A stretch of 64,000 nt of DNA from Albifimbria verrucaria (GCA_020081605.1 JAHREC010000049.1:682001-746000); one strand, 5' to 3'. Counted from the first letter of the stretch, positions 34,514 through 46,936 are shown. The notes: a model not told the origin generated them from the letters alone. A program made the numbers and translations.

Positions 34514-36276
34514 TGTAATGACTGCAGAGGCCCAGAGAGATGGTGCATATGCCGTGGCTGACAATGGGCTCAGCTGCTGGGATCACTCGCCCTTTATATG
34601 AGAAGGATTCCAACGAAGCCGCTGATCTTAACGTAGCTGTCCCTGGGAAATTCTTCTTACAAATCCATGTGAGTACTTCTTTCTTTCATGTCTCACGTTA
34701 TCCCTAGTTGAGTGTTGATCGGTTGACGGTTGACGCATAACTGGAACGGAAATAGGCCTATTCTAGAGAAGACATTGCTGTGTCTCACAATGAAGTTTGG
34801 GTAAACCTTTAGCATGCGGTATGGCATTTGTCCCTGCAGCTACGAAAATGTCTGGCATTAGGTTCCGCATATTTTTACTGAATCCATTCCATGCTGCGGG
34901 GATCGGCATCTATTAATGGACTGTTCTCGTTCGTAGAGCAGATAGTAACCTCGAGCTTTTTCCCCTTTTTATAAAAAAGAGGCTATCAAGTGAAGGTTGT
35001 TCTGGTCTATGAGTAACGACATATGTATCCTTCTGTCAGCACAGGAACGAATCATTGATCGCGGGACTCGCGCCTCCTTTCAGACAGCCCATGTATACCG
35101 CTACTCCGTAATGACAGAGATGTCCCACTCAAAATTTGGCCTGCCGTGAATTGGCATAGCACACGGTCAACCAGCCTAGTATGGCGAACCATCTTATGCA
35201 AGTTAAGCTTGCCTACTGTAAACATAGACGACTAAAATGTTACGAATCAGTATCTGTATGACTCTCATCATGCAAGCTGCAGTAGCCTGCTGCTACCGGA
35301 CGCGAGCGCGGCACACGAGAAGAGTAAGACGAGCGGAACAATCGCCCCTCGTAAGCGCGATTCATAATAAATAAAGCAAACTCCTGGTTAGAATGAATTG
35401 GACATGACCCAAAGAGCCGTGTATTCAAAGTAGGATCGAGAATAGCCTGAAGCTCATGTAGTTGAAGGGCTCCGTCCGCCTAAATCGTATCTAATCCAAT
35501 GCTTCCATGGGTGCAGGGATTTTACGTCTGCATAAAGAAAGTAAGATGTTACATTAGAGAAACACACCTGCCAAGTAATTACATGGAGAACAATGTAGCC
35601 TGTGCATGTATTCTCGAAGGTATTTAAGCAAGGGACAAGGGTAACTTTACCCTTGGTCTTTCTTGTGCCTGTCTTGGCTGTTTCTAGAAACAGTCCGATC
35701 GGATTACTTGCTGAGCACTAAACAAAGCCCAATCAAGAGCATGGGTGGTTGTTACTTCTATCAAGTCTGGGTGGCTTGGATGCGGGCGAAGTCATCACAA
35801 TCCCAGGTGCCACATGCACGGACCAGCCAGAGGGCACATTTGTGCTCCAGGACAGCTGGATGAATGATGTCGTATGGGATAGGTGACCGGCCAATCGCAG
35901 GTACTTATTTCGGCTAGAACGCAGATGTGCCCTTCAATCTGTGATCCTTATTGGTCTTTGTGAATTCAACATTCGGTTGCCTAAAGCATCTTCCTGATAT
36001 CGTCTCAGTCTCCTTGTACGGCGGCTTGCGCGGCTTGCCATAGTGCAAAGTTGGAGGAGGTTCATCTCTGGATCATGCCACACAACTGTGAGGATTGGAA
36101 CTCGGTCGGTCGGTATATATATGGTATTTCTCAGCCAAAATAGTTATCAAAAGAAAGTTTTAAGGCATGTTCTTTTCAGTGGTCCTACAGCTTTTTGTTT
36201 AGTTGGCCCCAAGTGTCGTGAGATTGCCCAATCTGCGCCTCTAGCAAGCGCCTGCTCGTACAATACCGATCTGCCC
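34514..36276. other. Gene-poor AT-rich interval
   Basis: About 1.76 kb with no recognisable gene. It includes the upstream regions of the lipase (minus) and of the HET gene (plus). Confidence 0.45.
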
Positions 36277-38835
36277 ATGAGGTTCTTAGATACGACCTCA
36301 CTGAAATTAGGATCGCCCATCGATCGACCTCCATCTGCATATGCAATCCTCTCCTATGCATGGGATGACCCTCTTGACAAGCTCACCCCTCGCGATGTCG
36401 ACCATCTGTCGTCCACTATCGTGACAGACAATGGAAACACACCACTGGATAAACACGTAGCCCTTCAATATGTGGCCCAAGCTTGCGGTTATGCAAGAAC
36501 TCAGAATATCGGCTTTCTTTGGGTGTTCGGTCTGTGTGTTGACAAGTCTTCGTCGGCTGATGTGATCGAATCCGTGACCGCCTCATTCCGTCTAATCTGG
36601 GAAGCTTCTATTTGCATCGTGCATCTTTCAGATCTAGTATCAATAGACAAAGAAAGTCAGGAATGTTCTCTGGCTGAACTCGAAGACAGCCTTTCTTCTT
36701 GTCGTTGGTTCACTCGCGGTTGGACACTCCAAGAGCTCATAGCAGCGAGGCACGTCGAGTTTTTGATCGTGATTGGAACGCCAGAGGCACCAAGAATTCA
36801 AAGTCGCAGGTTCAATGGCTTCATATGCTGTCACGCGTTTCACATGTCGATGCGTCGGTGCTTGCCGAACGGAACAGAATATTCGATATTTCCTTAGGCC
36901 GTCGTATATCATGGGCGGCCCACAGGAGCAACAGCCGACAAGAGGACGCAGCATATACTCTGATAGGGATATGTGGCATTCAAGGAAATTTCATACCATG
37001 TTATGGCGAGGGTGGGCGCTCTGCTTTCCTGCGCCTGCAGAAAACGATCCTAATGACTACAAGTGATCTTTCCATACTTGCATGGCAAAGGGCGCCTGCC
37101 ATAGGTCAGGAGACTGCATCACGGGCAGGTTACCAAGTTCAGGAAAACCGCGGGCCAGCGGTGTCCTCGCCGAGTCAGCTGCAGAATTCCTTCATTTCGT
37201 ATCTATCTCTGGGTGGGACGTGCCGTTTACGTCAGACAGCGATTTGGTGTTGAGCAATCGGGGTCTTTGTGTGCACGGCCTGTTATCCGTCAACAACTAT
37301 CAGTTAGGGACTATCCGAGATGTAATTCTCGTATTGAATGCCTCGTGGCGTAGCAAAATTGGCTCAGTGGTATTCGGAATCCTTGTGAGGGAGGTTGAGC
37401 CGGGGCTGTATGTTCGCTCTAATCCACACAGCATTGTTGGCTTTCCCTTGCGTGGTGACAATGTCGCGAGGAGCCGTATTTGTATACGTCTTGACATCGC
37501 CAGTGCAGCGGATGAGGCACCTATCAGTTCTGATGAAAAGTATTTGCCCACAGAAGTCGATGTGGCATCGGAAGGTGAGTTCCTCCAGGTATAATAGCTT
37601 GAGCACAAGTTTTTTTTCTTAAGCTAACGAAAATAAAAGAGATATCAGAGTCTGCGGCGAAGCAAGTGGAATCAAAGAATAATGGTGTCGTGGTTGAAAT
37701 CGAAACTGATGGTACTGGTAAGACGAGAAGATTGACTTCTAGTGGTAGATCGTCAGCCAAGCGAAGTTGTGACAGCCTTTCGGATCATGGCTGTGACATA
37801 AGTTATTGTTCGGAAACTAGTGATGATCTGTTACTCTTCGACTCGCTCCCATTTAAGCCTGAGCAACTGAGGAATGACCATTATCTGGGCTCTATTCTAC
37901 CGGACTTAGTGGCATTGGGCCTTGATGCATGGGAAGACGACAAGGCGGCGAAAGCCACCGAAGAAGCCAGTGTCATGCCAAATGAGCCTGCTCTCTCGCA
38001 ACATGTCGAAACCTCTCAGTCCTCGTCCCCCAATCATGCAAACTGATACGGAAAAATGGCATAAACGAAGAACAACATCATTCAGGCAGCAACAGACCCA
38101 GTGAGCCTATGGAAGAAGTTTGCGAAAAAAGCCCCAATACTATGATCACCACAACCCGCAATAAGCCGCAGAAGGATATTTTAGCTTGCCCATTTTATAA
38201 GCTTGACCCAAGTCGACATCATGACTGTATGTGGGAGCTAGAGCTGGCGGATACAAACGCCATCAAACAGCACGTCATTGTTGATCACCGCCTCCATGAA
38301 AACTGCCCTATCTGCCATGATACTTTTGAGCGCACAGAAGACCGTAATCAACACATAATCTCACGACGTTGCAATCCCTGTGACCCCCTGAAAATTTGTT
38401 GCGTGGTGTGACAGATGACCAAATTCACAAGCTTTCGCAACAAAATGATGATGAAACATGGAAGAACAGAAAAAAGTTGAAGGGGATGGGACGAGATGAG
38501 TTCAGTAATGCAGACATTGCTACCTACGAAGCAATGAATGAAGCTATGATTGAGTATGAGAAGAAAAAATGGTTTGACATATGGGATTTTCTTTTTCCAA
38601 AAACACCACGCCCCGAATCGCCATATTTGTCGGCTCCGGGGAGTTTCAAGCCGTCGAGTTACGGTCATTTTGGCACAAGGCTGGCCCTGGACTTGTGGCA
38701 AGTGAGTTGAAGAAACGGAACCTCCAGGAATGGGAGAATGTACGTGGAGGAGCAGACGTGGAAGCACTGGCTGCTTCTGTTTTCAAGGGCATGATGGAGA
38801 GGCTAGAATTGGTGAGCGCATACGGGACTGGATGA
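36277..38835 (+). CDS. HET-domain protein that reads into a C-terminal C2H2-type zinc-finger domain
   Basis: The start at 36277 (MRFLDTTSLKL) matches the HET-E/D-type opening. HET blocks: AYAILSYAWDDP, FLWVFGLCVDKSSSADVIES, CRWFTRGWTLQELIAARHVE, and RRISWAAHRSNSRQEDAAYT with CYGEGGRSAFLRLQ. An intron at 37575-37639 joins in phase. After about 250 residues rich in Ser and acidic residues comes a finger: C-x12-C-x14-H-x4-H (LACPFYKLDPSRHHDC), then C-x2-C-x12-H-x5-C (CPICHDTF). The block FDIWDFLFPKTPRPESPYLS follows. Five one-base deficits (T run 36760-36764, about 37100, about 38035, A run 38391-38394, about 38645) restored give one frame of 832 residues. Alternatively, two adjacent genes could be present, the second starting near 38109. 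The central WIDxxCIDK motif of HET is altered here to WVFGLCVDK. Confidence 0.7.
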
Positions 38836-39524
38836 CTCAATTTGAACAACGATATAGTCAGGACAAAAGAGTCAATAACGGGGTTTTCTGCATACAAGCA
38901 GAATCCAAATTTCTCGTATTGAGATGTGGTATAGCGAACCTTTGTTTTGACCATTTGAGCTCCGTGTACTTGCTCCTTGCCATGGCAGGCTCATAATTTC
39001 AGCAAAGGAAGGACGAAAGAGCGGCAAGAAGGGGAATGAAGAAGCAAAAGAGGAGAGACTGTGGATTGACAAGAATGACCGCTATTGATGCACGAAAGGG
39101 GCTTGTCAAGTTTCTGGAATATTAACCAGGCGGCTTTCGACATCAAAAGCCAAGTACAACAGACGATAGGAAAGGTGCGATCTACCTAATATCCCAAGGC
39201 TCCAGGCCCTTTACAGAAACGTATGAGTAATGGGCTCTTCCATTTTCCGGACATCCTTTGCTCTTCAGTTGATATGCATCTATTCGACTACATGATATAT
39301 TGCCATCGGTAATCGTCTCGGCTGGCGGGTTGAATCAAACGTCATAACAATACAGTCTTGCCTGCCGCATAACCAGGAAGTTGCCTGAACAAGTAACGAG
39401 AGACATGAGGTACTCGAGTATGGACAGAAACATGCTCCTAAACTCCAAGACGTGTAATTCGGTTCAACTCGCAATGTGCCGCAGTGCAGCATCCAAGTGG
39501 AATGTCGTGTTTGGGTCCAGAAGT
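38836..39524. other. Spacer between convergent zinc-finger genes
   Basis: 3' regions of the HET-zinc finger gene and of the minus-strand zinc-finger gene. No gene seen. Confidence 0.4.
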
Positions 39525-41015
39525 TTAGTTACAAGAGTCGACATGGAAGTCGTCATGAGATTCGAAATCCATACCGTCCCCGGCGTGGTCAAGGGTCAAA
39601 TTAGATGACGTGTTCGCTACATATGCGTTGTCGAAGTCTGTCGCATGTGCAGTGTCTTGGTCGAAGTTTTCCATTGAGAGGAAGTTGGGCATAAAGCCCG
39701 TAGAACTTACGACAAATTGCGGCCAGCCGTGACTGCCAGCTGATATTCCAGCATTCAAGCCGTCGCCAACTGTGGATTCAACTAGACATGGCACCGACTG
39801 TTGTTGTGGGCTTAGAAGATGATGTTGGCTTGTACTAGTGCGTCCAAAACCTGGAGAGGTCAACGACTCAAGGAACGAGCCGATGCTGCTACGGTATGGC
39901 TGATACGAAGTCAGAAAAGAAAGATTGTCCTGTTCAGGTATAACAGAGCGAACGTAATTCCAATCTAAGACTGTCCTTTCAATATCTGGCACCGTGGGAT
40001 GAGTCCCAGTCTGGTGATCAGCATGGGAGGTGCTGGATCTGCCGAGTTGATTCAGGTAAATAGTCAAGGGGTCTCGCACAATCGAGTTCGCACGTCCATA
40101 CTCTCGAGCACGAAGTACGAGATTTAGAATCTCCGCAATGGGCTCTTGCACGTAATGGGAGTGCGGTGGAGTCACGCCAGGGTATATGATGTGCCAGACG
40201 CGATCCCACTGTGCCTTGGCACTAAACTTGCGCCAGGTAGAAGAAAGCTTGCGGATCTCATGAGCTTGGAGTGGGGTGAGGCCCGGGTGGAAGAAGGCCT
40301 TTTGCTGGCACGTTCCTTGCTGGATGTGTTCGTCGCAAGGCCGCTTCGTTCTGAAGAGTTGGCCACAGACTGGGCAGTGTATGGGCTTTCCATGGGAGCG
40401 CAACACGTGCTGGACCATGATTGCTATGCTTTTCAAAGAGTTACGCGTCAAGCAACCCATGTGTTGTAGTGGATTATATTTGAAGTAGGGACAGCCAATA
40501 TGAGGGCCATCGACTGCGCCATCCTGTCGGACCTTTGATCTGTCCACTGCAGAATCATCGTCCCCGTCGTTCCCGTCGTTTATGGTGGGCTCTCGAGTCT
40601 CGATGCTTTCGCCAGCCTCATCCCCAGCTAGTTGTACAGGCTGGCAGGTGTCATAGTGGCGGTCAGCATGCCGAGTCGGCGTTGCATCATCGTAACGGCC
40701 CGAAGCACAGGCAAATTGAAAAGTGCTGTTGTCGATGGCATTTGGGATGGAACAGGCTGCATCTCCCGGGCAAGTGTCGCACAGATGATTAGGAGAATTG
40801 AATGAGCGTGCTAACGAGAGTAGGAAAGAGTTGGTCAGCGGTGTCGACCAGGTTTATCCAAAACAGAAAGACGCTAGGATCTTACGGAAGCAAGCAAGAG
40901 TGCCGTGGTCAGCAGGTGGCCCTTGCTGGTGTTTAGGCTTGTGTTGAGAACGAAGGTCGTCCTGGCGACATGGGCCGGTACTGTTTGGCTCAATGTCCGT
41001 TCTTTGTTCAGCCAT
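39525..41015 (-). CDS. C2H2-type zinc-finger protein, paralogue of the finger in the neighbouring HET gene
   Basis: Two exons (41015-40886 and 40810-39525) join in phase to 471 residues without a frameshift. The start is MAEQRTDIEPNSTGPC. The finger is GCPYFKYNPLQHMGC, then H-x4-H (QHVLRSHG), then CPVCGQLFRTKR with H-x5-C. The spacing is C-x12-C-x14-H-x4-H and C-x2-C-x12-H-x5-C. The block WDRVWHIIYPGVTPPHSHYV follows, matching IWDFLFP/IWEILFP in its neighbours. The C-terminal 200 residues are Ser/Asp-rich and likely disordered. A nuclear or regulatory role is plausible but not shown. The gene is convergent with the HET-zinc finger gene. Confidence 0.8.
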
Positions 41016-43158
41016 CAGGCCTCACGCAGTTGGAGGGCTAGAGCCTCGCTAGGCAGACGTTGTAGCGTAGCGTGAGAAGAAGGGAGGGGGTTGGTGCAAA
41101 TAGTTGGTGTTGGTAACAGTAATGGTTGATCGCGTTACGCCAACTCGCAACGGGCCGTCCCGCACTACAAACAATCTTCAACCAGGATGATGGTTACGAA
41201 GAAACGCAAGCTGGAATATCCGATGAGGGAAAGAAAGCAGCCCATCACGTGTGGGATTGCCTTGGGGGCCTGGCAGAAAGAAGACGCATCTCTCTGACCG
41301 GCTACGATGGCCAGCCGACCTCTCTCAATTAACTGCTGCTGGTTGGACCTCACTTACAACACGCACCTCACAACTGTTATGGTTATCACACACCCCTGCC
41401 GTCGCCATAGGCGTAGGCGTAGGCGTAGGCATAGGCATAGGCATAAGGCGGCCATGCAACCCTGCCAATGCAGCGCAGCGGGTATCAAAGAAACCGTCCT
41501 GTTTGTTGTCAAGATTCAACTTTTTAGCCATGAAGTTGTTCGCTTTTTCCTTATTGCTGGTAATTGCATCTGGGCATCTTTTTGCCTACCGACGCAGCAT
41601 CAATTGACTGTCCAGCTCACACCCGCACCATTCCAAAAATCCGCTCTGCCGTCTCTGGGCCGCTCTACCGCGTCGCCTTGCTCCACGTTGCTGTTCTTCT
41701 TTTCTTTATTGCCCACGTTGGAATCATCTTCATCAACAGTGATGAAAACTCATGGCTATGGTTCGGAATGTCAGCGCAAGTACTATAGCTGTAGCACAGG
41801 TATGCATCTAGGCTCACCAGCGGCGCTCGAGGGGCAAAAGCAGCATTGAAGCGTGCCACTTCCATAGTCCCAGCCTCTTTACCCTGGTTGACTCGATTCT
41901 CTGTGTTTGCGTCCTTGGGTGATGAGATACGGTCGAGCATCTTGAGGCTATTGTCTTGCTGCCATCTGTCGAGTCGGATATTTTGTAGAGCCTTATGCTC
42001 TCTGAGGTTTCAATCAGCAAGATGTCCGTCTCGCTCATTACATAATTCACTCGACTCACCCGGAAGGGCTTCCTGTAGCTTTCGATGAATCCATATTCAT
42101 GGTGCCCACTTTGGAGTTGAGACAGGAGGTTTAAAAGGCAACACATCAACATGGCTGGCTGTTTCGCCATCCCTTTTATTCTTCACCACCTCAGCTTGGA
42201 TGCCATTCTCACAACTGTGAGGTACGAGCTGCACGCACGCGGAATTCATCTTTGTCATAAGTGACACTCTCTAGCTCATGTCCTAACATGTATTCGCATG
42301 ATGCACCAAGCAGCGCAGTTTGGAAAGTAGTGATATAATTTGGTCACGTCTCACCCCAACCGTGCATCTAGGCAGAAGCTGGGCCTCACATTTCCCGCAT
42401 GCAATAATCGCCCGCTCCCGATCTGTCTTAAATTCGTATCATTCGTACCAAAACTTACGTTCTCCTCTCCGTGACATCGCATGAAACACTTTGTATTCAG
42501 CTCAGAAGCCCCAGCGAGAACAAAAACCTACACGCAATGCCACCATGCTCCTAAATATCATCCTCTGCGAATAATACTTGACACCCATGCAAATCTCTTT
42601 TGGAAAACCCTTCTTGCATGCTAGTGGGTCGGTAATTGGCTCGTAAATACCATGCGATATTGTGTTGGTGGTAATGACCCGATCTACGTTCGAGCACTTG
42701 GAGTAAAATATCTGTCTGGACTATCAGAGACCCGTCACCTTTGTTATGGGCCGCCCCAACACGGAAAAGACATTGTATCTACCCAAATTGGACCAACCTG
42801 AGACGCTGGCCTGAACGGACGACAGCCACAGAGCGGGCTGCTTCTTGAGTCACAAAGGCTTTATGCCACTATTCTTCGGCAACTGCACTTCAAACGAAAC
42901 AAACAGGCCCGTCTTTTAAGTCAGTATGAAGCGGCAGACGGATAAAGACCATATTCTTTCCCGAAGAAGACAAGGGGCAGCAGACGCTTCTCAACACCAT
43001 ATTCAGTGTCATCTTCTATTGCCGTCAATCATCGAAAGATTAGCCCTGTTAAAGCATGCAACACAGCCCAATCGCTTCGTGAGGACCAGACAGCTGAAGG
43101 TACATTCTTTGAGAAAGATACGGACACGATACACAGGAAATACAGGCGAGATAAAATA
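41016..43158. other. Divergent upstream region of two zinc-finger genes
   Basis: About 2.1 kb between the minus-strand and plus-strand zinc-finger genes. It contains a hexanucleotide microsatellite (41407-41448) and several overlapping open frames without recognisable domains. An ATG at 42926 opens a frame (MKRQTDKDHIL) that could be the true N-terminus of the next gene if a further one-base shift is present. Confidence 0.4.
41407..41448 (+). repeat. Hexanucleotide microsatellite (GTAGGC/ATAGGC)n
   Basis: About seven units of six bases, three GTAGGC and several ATAGGC. It is a simple repeat. Confidence 0.85.
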
Positions 43159-44557
43159 ATGCCGCGAAACCAGCGACAAGAACAACACAATAGTCGGCTA
43201 TCCACCAGGGATGATAGCAAAAAGGAAAGGCACAGCAACGGTGGTAACGAAAGTGATGGCGGTGATGGAGACAGTGATAGGGCTTTGAATGAAAATGTCT
43301 ATGATGCCAATTCATCCAAACCCTTGTTTGCGTGTCCATTCTACAAGCACGACAGCATTCGATATATGAGCTGTGTTCGCCTAAGACTCACACGGATTCG
43401 GGATGTCAAGCAGCATCTCAACAGGCGCCACCGGCGGCCGATTCATTGCGAGACATGTGGTGCCATTTTCAGATGCAAAATAGCGAGAGAGGGACATGTT
43501 GTGGCTAAAATTGCGTCTCGCCTCCAGGCGGTTTTGTAATGGAAGGCTTCACTAAGGAGCAGAGCACAGCACTAGGGCGTCGCGTTCATCGAGGCCTTGA
43601 CGGAGCCCGTCAATGGTTTAGTATTTGGGAAATACTATTTCCAAACGCCCCGCGACCGTCTTCAGCCTATCTGAAGAATAACTTCGAAGAAACACTATGC
43701 ATGATTCAGAACTACTGGCAGACACATGGAGATGAACTTATCGTGGAGGCGACGGGGCCCTCTTACGATCCCAAAGAAGTCAATCGTGTGGCAGAGATCT
43801 CATCACGTGCACTCGAGATACTAATTCTTCGCTTCTGCGCAAGCAGTCAGGCAGTAATGGACCCAGCTTCATCTAACCCTATGCCCGTCGATACCGCCGA
43901 CTTTGATTCTTCTGGTCTGGAGATTGGAACTGATGCGAAACCCTCGTTCCTTCCTGAGACTTTGCCTCCACCAAGAGTTGTTGAACAGCAGACAAAATTG
44001 CGCCCTCGGAATGATACAGCAATGAGTTTGGGCGACAGAAACGGCAGCAACCCATGGATCCTGACCAGCAAGTCTATTTCTCCTGCCATCTCTGCCATTT
44101 CTCAGAGCCCAAATGAGCCGAGCACTGCTACAACTATCGCCGTCGCCTCAAATCAGGGTTGTCATTCCATTCCACCAACAGTGTATGCTCTACACCATAT
44201 GAGCAAGTCCCTTCCTGTGTCGATATGTTCGCCACCAATACGCTCGACACTCTATCTTACCATAGACTACCTTTGGAAGATCCATTGATGTCCATGGATC
44301 ATTTTGTATCGATTGAGACGGCATTCACAGGGACAGGCGCTTGGCTTGATACTGACCTCGGCACTGATTTGCTTCTTGAAAGTCAGTTCTTCGTGGATGA
44401 GGCAGTGAGTAAGGGACTCGTGTCTTGCACTGAGCAGTCTTTTTTTCTATGTGTTCCGAGTACGAGGAATCTAAGGACTACCAAGACACATGGCATTCTT
44501 TCTCCTCAAAAGAATAGTATATCTCAAAACCTCCTAAACCAACCCGATATTCAATGA
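43159..44557 (+). CDS. C2H2-type zinc-finger protein, third paralogue of the cluster
   Basis: The likely start is 43159 (MPRNQRQEQHNSRLS); the frame is open upstream but without a nearer ATG. The finger is FACPFYKHDSIRYMSC, then QHLNRRHRRPIHC, then CETCGAIFRCKIAREGH and, after correction, H-x5-C. The next block is WFSIWEILFPNAPRPSSAYL, closely like the HET-linked copy. The rest is Ser/Pro-rich. One base is missing in the A run at 43507-43510, and another between about 44160 and 44200. Restored length is 466 residues. The finger is closer to the HET-linked copy (CPFYK, FP.(A/T)PRP(S/E)) than to the minus-strand copy, as judged by eye. Confidence 0.75.
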
Positions 44558-46936
44558 GTACAAATTTGAAGACGACGATCTAAAAGAGTGCTTTATATTG
44601 CTTAGAGGATGGTCATGCTCTCATCTGTCTCTCCTTTCCCTAACCGGATAATCGTTGCTTTTCTTTTTCTTTTCTTCTTTTTTCTTTCTTGGAAAACTAT
44701 CAGAGGCTCAAGTTTTAGGATCCAATATTATAATTGATGGCTCAGGCCACACGATTTACTAACTATCTACGGCTTCTGCTGGTTTATGAAAGCTGGGATT
44801 ATGATATGATAACTTCAGAGTGTCTTGATACGGAGAGTATTCAACTGGAAGTCAGCTATTGGATGTTAATTCTCCAAATGATTTTCTCATAGGAAATGGA
44901 TCATCTGAGACACTGAATCAAATTTGGTAGTCGGAATTTTCCGGTGGACCTAAACGCAGTTGATCCGGGTATTAAACTATTTCAGTTAAGTCCCATATCG
45001 TGTTCTTCAGTCGCGAGTTCCAACATATTTGATTGAAGGAAATCGTGTTGGGATAGAAGCAACAACTATTTTGCAGCCAGTATGCTTTGCAATCTTTTTG
45101 GGTCACGAGGGTAATCCAAGTCAAATCACTTCTTCTGGCTTTGGTGCAAAGAAACAGTCAGTCAGCATCAGGCCATAAAAACCGAATCTGTATTCCAAGC
45201 ACAAAATTCTACGTTGGTCCCGCCTTGATAATTGTCATAAGCAATGCAACCTGCTTCTGAATAAAAAAATACACTGGCGCCCCATTTCTTCCCCGCTTCC
45301 AACACACTGACCGCTTCAGCCTGGCTATGACATTTCACCTCAGAAGTGTAGGAGATAACTCAACTCAGTGGGTATCAATCAAGCAACGCAGGAAAACTAA
45401 ATGCTCCACTCCAAAGTCTTTCCATCTGTGGAAGCTCAAGGCAGCAATGGAAATTCCAGCACTGAGAATAAGCCTAATAGGGGATACTCGCAACACATAC
45501 GTGTCCATGCTTATTATAGCGTATGACAGGTGGGTGTATATCAGAATTGGCTCTTCCTTAAATGCCACCGCTCATGAAATAAAGTATTTCGGGGTTGATG
45601 GGAGCTTGGATACCTTGGGTGTAGGATTTGTCAGAGTATCATACTAGCATGTAAAAGCAGCTAGCCATATGCTCTGCCTTGCCTCCCTTATAAGTTGAGA
45701 AAAGAACAGGTGAAAATACTACTTGTCACAGGGATTGTTTTTACGTCCTCACGCGAGAGTGTAATGTGAAACCTAAGCTGTTCAGTCTATGGGCAGCGGC
45801 CCATTAGAGATGTCTATAGCAACGGTGTAAACAAATGGGCTTGGAACCAGAGGGAGATGCGGGTACTGTTACGGCACTTGCAATAAGAAAGGTGCAGTAC
45901 CTGACAGAGGTCTGCTAACGGGAAATTGTGACAACTGTATCCACAGTAGCTTGTCAGCCTGTTGCTGTATAGTCCTTGGAGTCATCCAACTCTTCACATA
46001 CTATAGTGCGCTCAGGTTATGTCCAATCCTATTAGAAATCGAAACGAGGCACCATAAAATAGAAAAATCAGTGTTTATGTAGCTTTGACTTTCATAACAG
46101 AGCTAGTGTGCTAACCACAATCCTGTGTCTCGCAGGAATAGATGAAATATGTGTATGTACTTAGTTCTTTACACTCTCCGTCAGGGAATTTACACTCGAT
46201 CATGGGTTTTGGTGGATGGCGAGTCAAGCTTTGCCAACCAATGAGAGGTAGCCGGCAAGAGTGTGGATGAGAGCTGAACTTTTAGAACTTCCCTTATGCA
46301 CCACTAGCCGACCATTCAAACTGCTGATAGGAAGCTGGTGAGAGACTAATGCAAGAGATTTATTATAGTCTCAGGTTTGCCAAGGCATCCAATCAGGTGA
46401 CTCTGCCTGCAATACTATTTTTGCGTATCATTTAAAGGGAAAAGACTCACTGGTTGACTTCAAATCCAGCTCGCAAGTAAGCAATAAACCAAAATGTAAC
46501 TCAATTCTGCACAAGACGATCCCGGATATCAATAGTTCCTTCCTTCGAGTATGTCTTCATCAGCCAACGGCCAACGGCATTGTGTATAAACTCCGGGCCT
46601 CTGATGATGGTGCTAGCCATATCAGCAGGGTGAAACAATCGCCCGATCACCTTATAACTACTATTGGTGGCCTTGCTACTAGTTTTCAGCTTCATCCTAC
46701 GAAGATATTCAAGGCCAATCGAGTACGAGAACAGCCACAGATGTAACCTCCTTCTTCAACACCTAGAAAGATAGCTAATCAATTGTGCATCTACCGGTTA
46801 GAATTAAACCCCCAAATATAGTGTTTAGCATTGTTCTCTGGTATATATTGTGGTTTTGTAGACTATGTAGTTTAAAAGGACAGTTCCAGGTTCTACTCCC
46901 AGGCCTTGTAGATCATAACTTTTCACCATTGACAAC
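44558..46936. other. Gene-poor AT-rich interval
   Basis: About 2.4 kb. One open frame of 106 codons (45327-45647 plus, MTFHLRSVGDNSTQWVS) has no recognisable domain, and an antisense frame lies over it. No convincing gene, tRNA or transposon. Confidence 0.45.

Noticed and set aside
41407..41448. Possible CRISPR-like repeat
   Set aside because: Contiguous six-base units without spacers in a eukaryotic genome; a plain microsatellite.
41307..41849. 180-codon open frame on plus
   Set aside because: It begins with a His/Arg run from the hexanucleotide repeat and has no domain; competing frames cover the same bases.
45327..45647. 106-codon open frame on plus
   Set aside because: No recognisable domain; an antisense frame covers it; not strong enough to call a gene.
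18854..46936. Transposon or LTR remnants
   Set aside because: Looked for reverse transcriptase, transposase or terminal repeats; apart from the 183-base duplication, none was seen.
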